Below, in pieces: positions 59,155 to 64,000 of a stretch of 64,000 nucleotides of DNA. The first letter of the stretch is position 1. Each line of letters begins with the position of its first letter. The DNA is from Streptomyces sp. SAI-135 (GTDB taxonomy: Bacteria; Actinomycetota; Actinomycetes; Streptomycetales; Streptomycetaceae): contig NZ_JARXYP010000002.1 in the NCBI RefSeq assembly GCF_029893805.1, positions 6,014,001-6,078,000 on the forward strand, given 5' to 3'. Position numbers and translations under genes: made by a program. A model generated the notes under the pieces. The model worked only from the letters and a program-made list of their open reading frames with translations. It did not search any database and was not told the DNA's origin.

Positions 59155-60630
59155 GTGCCCTCCATGAACGAACTGGTCCGCCAGCACACCGCCCTCGACG
59201 ACTCCGACCTCGAGTGGCTGCATCTGCTGGTCTCGGAGTGGCAGTTGCTCTCCGACCTCTCCTTCGCCGACCTCGTCCTGTGGGTCCCCACCCTGGACGG
59301 CACCCGCTATGTCTCCGTCGCCCAGATGCGGCCCAACACCGGCCCCACCTCCTACCAGGACGACATGGTCGGCCATCTCGTCCCCCGTGGCCGCCGCCCG
59401 CTGCTGGACGTGGCGCTCGACGAGGGCCGGATCGTGCGCGAGGGCGACCCGGAGTGGCGCGAGGAGGTCCCGGTCCGCGTCGAGTCGATCCCGGTGCGAC
59501 GGGAGGGGCGCGTCCTCGGTGTCATCGCCCGCAACACCAACCTGCTGACCGTCCGCACCCCGAGCCGTCTCGAACTGACCTATCTGCAGAGCGCGTCCGA
59601 CCTGGCCCAGATGATCGCGGCCGGCTCCTTCCCGTTCCCCAACCAGCAGATGGACATGGACGCGGCCCCGCGCGTCGGCGACGGCCTGATCCGCCTCGAC
59701 GGGGACGGGATCGTGCAGTACGCCTCCCCGAACGCCCTCTCCGCCTACCACCGCATGGGCCTCGCCTCCGACCTGGTCGGCCAGCACCTCGGCCGTACCA
59801 CCGCCGAACTCGCCCCCACCCGCGGTCCGGTGGACGAGGCGCTCGCCAAGGTCGCCAGCGGCTGGGCGCCCCGGGAGTTCGAGATCGAGGCGCACGACGG
59901 GGTCATCCAGTTCCGGGCGATCCCGCTCAAACCCAAGGGCATCCGCATCGGTTCACTGGTCCTGCTGCGGGACGTGACCGAACTGCGGCGCCGTGAGCGC
60001 GAGTTGATCACCAAGGACGCGACCATCCGGGAGATCCACCACCGGGTGAAGAACAACCTCCAGACGGTGGCGGCCCTGCTCCGCCTCCAGGCCCGGCGTA
60101 TCGAGTCCGACCGCGGTCGCGAGGCCCTCGAAGAGGCTGTCCGCCGCGTCGGCTCCATCGCCATCGTTCACGAGACGCTGTCTCAGAACCTGGACGAGCG
60201 CGTGGAGTTCGACGAGATCGCGGACCGGGTGCTCGCCATGGTCGCCGAGATCTCGCCGGGCAAGGTCACCGGCCGGCGCAGTGGACGCTTCGGCATCCTG
60301 GACGCCGAGGTCGCCACCCCGCTGTCCATGGTCCTCACCGAAATCCTCCAGAACGCTCTGGAGCACGGCTTCCGCGAGGGCGAGACCGGCACGGTCGAGG
60401 TCTCGGCCGTCCGCGGCGGCACCACCAAGGAGGCCCGCCTCCTCGTGACCGTCCAGGACGACGGCGTCGGTCTGCCCGAGGGCTTCGACCCGCACACCGC
60501 GGGCAACCTGGGCCTGCAGATCGTACGCACGCTGGTGGAGGGGGAGTTGGGCGGTACGTTCGACATGGTCCCGGCACCGGAGGGCGGCACCCGCGTCATC
60601 CTCGACGTGCCCGTGCAGGCGCAGAAGTAG
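59155..60630 (+). CDS. pdtaS: PdtaS-like sensor histidine kinase
   Basis: A 491-residue soluble kinase from GTG 59155; ATG 59164 is the alternative. Residues 1-150 form a GAF-like sensor (LLSDLSFADLVLWVP), about 170-285 a PAS domain (LIRLDGDGIVQYASPNALSAYHRMG), then a HisKA_2 dimerisation helix IREIHHRVKNNLQT with the phospho-His at 295 or 296, and an HATPase domain (LTEILQNALEHGF, DDGVGLPEGF). In Mycobacterium the orthologue signals through PdtaR, an ANTAR RNA-binding antiterminator, and is also encoded beside whiB1. No response regulator is adjacent here. Confidence 0.88.
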   Translation: MPSMNELVRQHTALDDSDLEWLHLLVSEWQLLSDLSFADLVLWVPTLDGTRYVSVAQMRPNTGPTSYQDDMVGHLVPRGRRPLLDVALDEGRIVREGDPEWREEVPVRVESIPVRREGRVLGVIARNTNLLTVRTPSRLELTYLQSASDLAQMIAAGSFPFPNQQMDMDAAPRVGDGLIRLDGDGIVQYASPNALSAYHRMGLASDLVGQHLGRTTAELAPTRGPVDEALAKVASGWAPREFEIEAHDGVIQFRAIPLKPKGIRIGSLVLLRDVTELRRRERELITKDATIREIHHRVKNNLQTVAALLRLQARRIESDRGREALEEAVRRVGSIAIVHETLSQNLDERVEFDEIADRVLAMVAEISPGKVTGRRSGRFGILDAEVATPLSMVLTEILQNALEHGFREGETGTVEVSAVRGGTTKEARLLVTVQDDGVGLPEGFDPHTAGNLGLQIVRTLVEGELGGTFDMVPAPEGGTRVILDVPVQAQK

Positions 60631-60681
60631 GCCGCACCCGGTCCGGGGTGCGGGGGGCGGGGGCGGCGGGGCGCAGCAAAA

Positions 60682-60710
60682 AGCCCCGGACCGTTCAGGG
60701 GTCCGGGGCT
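60682..60710. terminator. Bidirectional terminator between kinase and wblE
   Basis: AGCCCCGGACC (60682-60692) and GGTCCGGGGCT (60700-60710) form an 11-bp stem with a 7-base loop. AAAAA upstream supplies a U-tract for the minus strand. The rest of the 198-base gap shows nothing. Confidence 0.75.
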
Positions 60711-60828
60711 CACATGCTCGTTGCCAGCGTGTGCTGCGCATCGGGGGTACTGCGCGCTGCGGCTCGGGGGCGGGAGAAGCGTACGCGGTGTACGCGCCGC
60801 CAAGCTCAGGCTGTGCGGGGCGGGTGTG

Positions 60829-61086
60829 TCAGGCGGAGGCCTGACGGGCCCGGTTGCGGGCGGCACGGCGCTTCATGGCGCGACGCTCGTCCTCGCTGAG
60901 ACCACCCCAGACGCCGGAGTCCTGGCCGGACTCGAGCGCCCACTGCAGACACTGATCCATAACGGGGCAGCGACGGCAGACGGCCTTGGCTTCCTCGATC
61001 TGCAGCAGCGCAGGACCGGTGTTGCCGATGGGGAAGAAGAGCTCGGGGTCTTCCTCGCGGCAAACGGCGTTGTGACGCCAGTCCAT
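60829..61086 (-). CDS. wblE: WhiB-family regulator WblE (WhiB1 orthologue)
   Basis: An 85-residue WhiB protein: MDWRHNAVCREEDPELFFP, with cluster cysteines 9, 37, 40 and 46, the GVWGG turn and a basic tail RRAMKRRAARNRAR. Nearly identical in layout to M. tuberculosis WhiB1, which binds an NO-sensitive [4Fe-4S] cluster and region 4 of the primary sigma factor. Strong AAGGAGAGGT ribosome-binding site. A CRP-like palindrome lies upstream, which matches the known CRP control of whiB1. Convergent with the PdtaS-like kinase. Confidence 0.93.
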   Translation of the reverse strand: MDWRHNAVCREEDPELFFPIGNTGPALLQIEEAKAVCRRCPVMDQCLQWALESGQDSGVWGGLSEDERRAMKRRAARNRARQASA

Positions 61087-61129
61087 GGCTGCTACCTCTC
61101 CTTGGTATTACGTGCAAGTTGCTTGTGAA

Positions 61130-61145
61130 TGTGAACGCTTTCACG
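61130..61145. promoter_or_regulatory. CRP-like binding site upstream of wblE
   Basis: TGTGA (61130-61134), six bases, TCACG (61141-61145), matching the TGTGA-N6-TCACA CRP consensus at nine of ten conserved positions. It is 44 bases upstream of the wblE start. The remaining part of the 321-base gap (to 61407) includes an A/T-rich stretch TTTTTTTT (61311-61317) but no other feature I can name. Confidence 0.65.
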
Positions 61146-61407
61146 AATCCCTCAACAAGTGAAGGGCCGATCGCCGAGTCTTCCTCGGCGTGGTCCTGTG
61201 GATTGAAGAGGGGTTCCGGTGGTCTGTGGACGCCGGTGTTGCGGGCTGTCCCGACCGCCACGTAGAGACTCGCAAACCTCAGCGGCGGATACAACCCCTT
61301 CTGGAAAGTTTTTTTTGATTCCTCGGTGTCGACTAGGTCACAGCCGTACTTCCATGGGGTGGACCCTGGCCTAAACGTTCGAGTGAAAGGACTTTAGCCC
61401 CTTCTGC

Positions 61408-62376
61408 TCACACAATCACACGCAGTGCACGGCGTACGCCTGTGAACGTCACGCTCGTACGCAGCCCGAGGTGGTCGCCGTCCATCTGGAGGGGCAGAGG
61501 CACCTTCGAATGCAAGGTGAACTGGTCCAGGTCGTGCAGGGAGACCGCGTGCTTGCCATGGGGGCCACGCTCGGGGGACGAAGTGAGCAACTGGGTGCCA
61601 TATCGGGCGATCGCGGTCGTCGTCATCCGGCTGAGACCGAGTACGTCGAGGCCTTTATCGAACGAGGCCTTAGGCGACGCGTACATCGGGTGATTGCCCA
61701 GGAAGGTCCACGGAGAGGTGTTCGAGACTATGGAAAGGACCAGATCGGTCACCGGCTCCGCATCCGGACGTTCCACGGTGATCGTGCCGTGCCGGCGGTG
61801 CGCCTCGCCGAAGAACTGGCGCAGGGCCTGGCGGACGTAGAGAGCGTGTGTGGATTTCCGGCCGCGCTCGCGATGCTGCTCCACGCGGCCGACCACACCG
61901 GCGTCGAATCCGAGTCCCGCGTTGAAGGTGAACCAGCGTCCCGGCACGGCTTCGTCCTCGGTGCCGGGCGTGCCCGAGGTCAGCCCCAGGCCGACCGTCC
62001 GCTCCCTGCCCTCGCGCAGGGCGTCCAGGAGGGCACCGGTGGCCTCGACGGCGTCGTTGGGCAGTCCGAGGGCACGGGCGAAGACGTTGGTGGAGCCGCC
62101 GGGAACCACGGCGAGGCCGGGCAGGTGCTCGGGATCGGGGCCGGCGTGCAGGAGGCCGTTGACCACCTCGTTGACGGTGCCGTCGCCGCCCAGGGCCACG
62201 ACCAGGTCGATGTCCTTGCTCTCCGCCGCCTGCCGGCCCAGGTCGCGCGCGTGGCCGCGGTACTCGGTGGTGACCGCTTCGAGTTTCATCTCGCTCGCGA
62301 GCGCGTGGATCAGGACATCGCGCGTACGTGCGCTTGTAGTGGTTGCCGCCGGATTGACCACGAGAAGTGCACGCAT
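61408..62376 (-). CDS. Diacylglycerol/lipid kinase family protein
   Basis: A 322-residue enzyme. The nucleotide signature is LVVALGGDGTVNEVVNGLL near residue 60, preceded by LLVVNPAAT at the N-terminus; GSTNVFARALGLP is the second family motif. DagK/LCB5-like proteins phosphorylate diacylglycerol or related lipids at the membrane surface. Start ATG 62376; the frame extends 18 codons further. The C-terminal half is a beta-sandwich typical of the family. Possible role in membrane lipid recycling. Confidence 0.88.
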   Translation of the reverse strand: MRALLVVNPAATTTSARTRDVLIHALASEMKLEAVTTEYRGHARDLGRQAAESKDIDLVVALGGDGTVNEVVNGLLHAGPDPEHLPGLAVVPGGSTNVFARALGLPNDAVEATGALLDALREGRERTVGLGLTSGTPGTEDEAVPGRWFTFNAGLGFDAGVVGRVEQHRERGRKSTHALYVRQALRQFFGEAHRRHGTITVERPDAEPVTDLVLSIVSNTSPWTFLGNHPMYASPKASFDKGLDVLGLSRMTTTAIARYGTQLLTSSPERGPHGKHAVSLHDLDQFTLHSKVPLPLQMDGDHLGLRTSVTFTGVRRALRVIV

Positions 62377-62545
62377 GGGTTGCAGCGTACCTACTGGGTG
62401 GTACCGGGCACAGGTCGAGGTAGGGGTCACGTAAGACTTCGGTGCGTGAACCTTGCCACGGGGGCGCGGGGCAACCCGCGCGCGGGAGTGTGCGTTGCCC
62501 GCGCCTCACGGCGGCGGCTCCAGGGGCGAGGGCTACCCTTCAGGG

Positions 62546-62995
62546 GTGAGCAGCGAGCAGACCCCCACCACCCCCGAGACCGCCGGTCCGCGCCCCCGGC
62601 GCCTGACGTACGCCGCCGCCCTGACCGCGCTGGAAGGGCTCGCGCTCGTCGTGGGAGGCGTCTGGATGCTCGTGGAGGGCCTGGCCGGCGACCCGGACGA
62701 CCGGCAGTCGGCCGTCACCGGGGGCATCACACTGATCGTCCTCGCCCTGCTGCCGCTCCTCGCCGCCCGTGGGCTGCTCGCGCGGCGCAGCTGGAGCCGG
62801 GGCCCGGCCGTCATCACCCAGATCATGGCCCTGCCCGTCGCCTACAACCTCCTCCAGGCCGACAGCGTGGCGATCCCGGCGGGCATCGCCCTCGCGGTCG
62901 TCGCGGTGGCCGCGCTGATCCTCCTGATCAACCCGGCGACCACCCAGGCCCTCGGGATCAGGGGGCCGGGACGGGCACAGGACGGCAAGCAGTAG
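62546..62995 (+). CDS. Integral membrane hypothetical protein
   Basis: A 149-residue protein from GTG 62546. Four hydrophobic helices: AALTALEGLALVVGGVWMLV, AVTGGITLIVLALLPLLAA, GPAVITQIMALPVAYNLL and AVVAVAALILLI. The N-terminus is a short Thr/Pro-rich cytoplasmic tail. The sequence is conserved in streptomycetes; no function is known. It is divergent from the lipid-kinase gene and convergent with the sigma factor gene. Confidence 0.78.
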   Translation: MSSEQTPTTPETAGPRPRRLTYAAALTALEGLALVVGGVWMLVEGLAGDPDDRQSAVTGGITLIVLALLPLLAARGLLARRSWSRGPAVITQIMALPVAYNLLQADSVAIPAGIALAVVAVAALILLINPATTQALGIRGPGRAQDGKQ

Positions 62996-63098
62996 CCGTA
63001 CGCCGGAGCCGCGGCGCCCGATCTGCGGCCGAGGCGGCCTGCCGTCGTCCCGGGACCTGAGCGGGTGCGCCGGATCCGGCTGGGCAGGCCGGGTCGGC

Positions 63099-63926
63099 CT
63101 ACTCCTCCACCAGCAGCTTCTCCCGGAGCTGGGCCAGAGTGCGGGCCAGGAGACGGGAGACGTGCATCTGGGAGATGCCCACCTCCTGCGCGATCTGCGA
63201 CTGGGTCATGTTGCCGAAGAAGCGGAGGAGAAGGATTCGCTTCTCGCGCGGAGGCAGGTCCTCCAGGAGCGGCTTCAGCGACTCCCGGTACTCCACGCCC
63301 TCCAGCGCCTCGTCCTCCGCGCCGAGGGTGTCCGCCACCGCCGGGGACTCGTCGTCCGTGTCGGGAACGTCCAGGGACAGCGTGGAGTACGCGTTGGCGG
63401 ACTCCAGGCCCTCCAGGACCTCCTCCTCCGAGATGCCCAGCTTCTCGGCCAGTTCATGAACCGTGGGGGAGCGGCCGTGCAGCTGGGAGAGCTCCGCCGT
63501 CGCCGTGGTGAGCGCGAGACGCAGCTCCTGGAGCCTGCGCGGGACGCGGACCGCCCAGCCCTTGTCGCGGAAGTGGCGCTTGATCTCTCCGACGACCGTG
63601 GGAGTCGCGTACGTCGAGAACTCGACGCCGCGGTCCGGGTCGAACCGGTCGACCGACTTGATCAGGCCGATCGTGGCGACCTGGGTGAGGTCGTCCAGCG
63701 GCTCACCGCGGTTGCGGAAGCGGCGCGCGAGGTGCTCGACGAGCGGCAGGTGCATCCGGACCAGCTGGTTGCGCAGCTCCGCGTACTCCGGGCTGCCGTC
63801 CTTCAGCGCCCGCAGCTCGACGAAAAGGGCGCGTGCCCCGCTGCGGTCCTGTGGATCGTGCCGCGGGACCGGCGTGTTGTTCGCGCCCGCCGCGCCGTCC
63901 TCTGCGTTTCGCTCGTGCTCGCTCAT
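63099..63926 (-). CDS. sigH: SigB/SigF-type RNA polymerase sigma factor, probably SigH
   Basis: 275 residues from ATG 63926. Region 2 (VRMHLPLVEHLARRF, DDLTQVATIGLIKSVDRFD, EFSTYATPTVVGEIKRHFRDK), region 3 (LQELRLALTTATAELSQLHGRSPTVHELAEKLG) and region 4 (LPPREKRILLLRFFGNMTQSQIAQEVGISQMHVSRLLARTL) are complete. The order next to wblE and the lipid kinase fits sigH of S. coelicolor, a stress and development sigma factor controlled by an anti-sigma factor. The frame remains open to the window edge at 64000 with GTG 63971 available. Longer N-terminal isoforms are described for SigH, so the 5' end may be partial. Confidence 0.82.
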   Translation of the reverse strand: MSEHERNAEDGAAGANNTPVPRHDPQDRSGARALFVELRALKDGSPEYAELRNQLVRMHLPLVEHLARRFRNRGEPLDDLTQVATIGLIKSVDRFDPDRGVEFSTYATPTVVGEIKRHFRDKGWAVRVPRRLQELRLALTTATAELSQLHGRSPTVHELAEKLGISEEEVLEGLESANAYSTLSLDVPDTDDESPAVADTLGAEDEALEGVEYRESLKPLLEDLPPREKRILLLRFFGNMTQSQIAQEVGISQMHVSRLLARTLAQLREKLLVEE

Positions 63927-64000
63927 CGTCCCGCCCGTCGCCCTTCCACGAGCCCTCGCCTCCGTCGGCACAGGGACGACCCCGGCCGGCCCTGCCGGAG

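Overview
The window is very GC-rich, uses many GTG starts, and has closely packed genes with ATGA or GTGA overlaps. Its gene families (WhiB proteins, the sigR-rsrA pair, the das system, eizA-cyp170A, HD-GYP genes) point to a chromosomal core segment of a Streptomyces. From memory, the gene order follows roughly SCO5187 to SCO5243 of S. coelicolor. No transposase, prophage, integrase or CRISPR array was seen.

Layout. 0-4.4 kb: a mycoredoxin with a consensus sigma-R promoter, uvrD2 (carrying an apparent frameshift), then whiB7/wblC with a long leader that contains an upstream ORF and an intrinsic terminator, then two small genes. 4.4-11 kb: a UbiB-like kinase, an E1/ThiF-like protein, a YgjP-type metallopeptidase, a TerD-AIM24 fusion and two AIM24 proteins. 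11-20 kb: NUDIX hydrolase, DUF2342 protein, SDR protein, moaE, a YlbL-type PDZ/Lon protease, a PPA1309 protein and a large UPF0182 membrane protein. 20-22.3 kb: two identical initiator tRNA genes flank a Sel1-repeat gene. 22.4-30.2 kb: a Fur-family regulator, CBS protein, hisN, TetR regulator, SMR transporter, rsgA, aroA, M50-like peptidase, an HMCES/YedK protein and an alpha/beta hydrolase. 30.2-36 kb: sigR-rsrA, two membrane HD-domain proteins, a TPR protein and peptide deformylase.

36-45 kb: the albaflavenone pair eizA-cyp170A, a GlxA/AraC regulator, three small-to-medium genes, and nrdAB for class Ia ribonucleotide reductase under a cobalamin riboswitch; nrdB carries an apparent frameshift. 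45-50 kb: two carboxylate uptake modules (SSS/DUF3311 and CstA/YbdD). 50-58 kb: the aminosugar block dasR, dasABC, dasD, nagB and a SIS-domain isomerase, with DasR-type palindromes at dasR/dasA and at nagB. 58-64 kb: a TetR regulator, a PdtaS-like sensor kinase with another DasR-type palindrome in its upstream region, wblE with a CRP-like site, a lipid-kinase gene, a small membrane protein and a SigB/SigF-type sigma factor (probably sigH) that reaches the window edge.

How the parts fit together. Three stress circuits are interleaved. WhiB7/WblC answers ribosome-targeting antibiotics. Sigma-R/RsrA answers thiol oxidation and probably drives mycoredoxin. SigH belongs to the general or osmotic stress family. 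The das/nag block imports chitin-derived oligosaccharides and feeds GlcN-6-P into glycolysis under DasR. The most useful observations are the whiB7 leader architecture, the two frameshifts in conserved genes, the extra DasR-type site upstream of the kinase, the CRP-like site at wblE, and the apparent insertion separating nrdAB from a possible nrdS.
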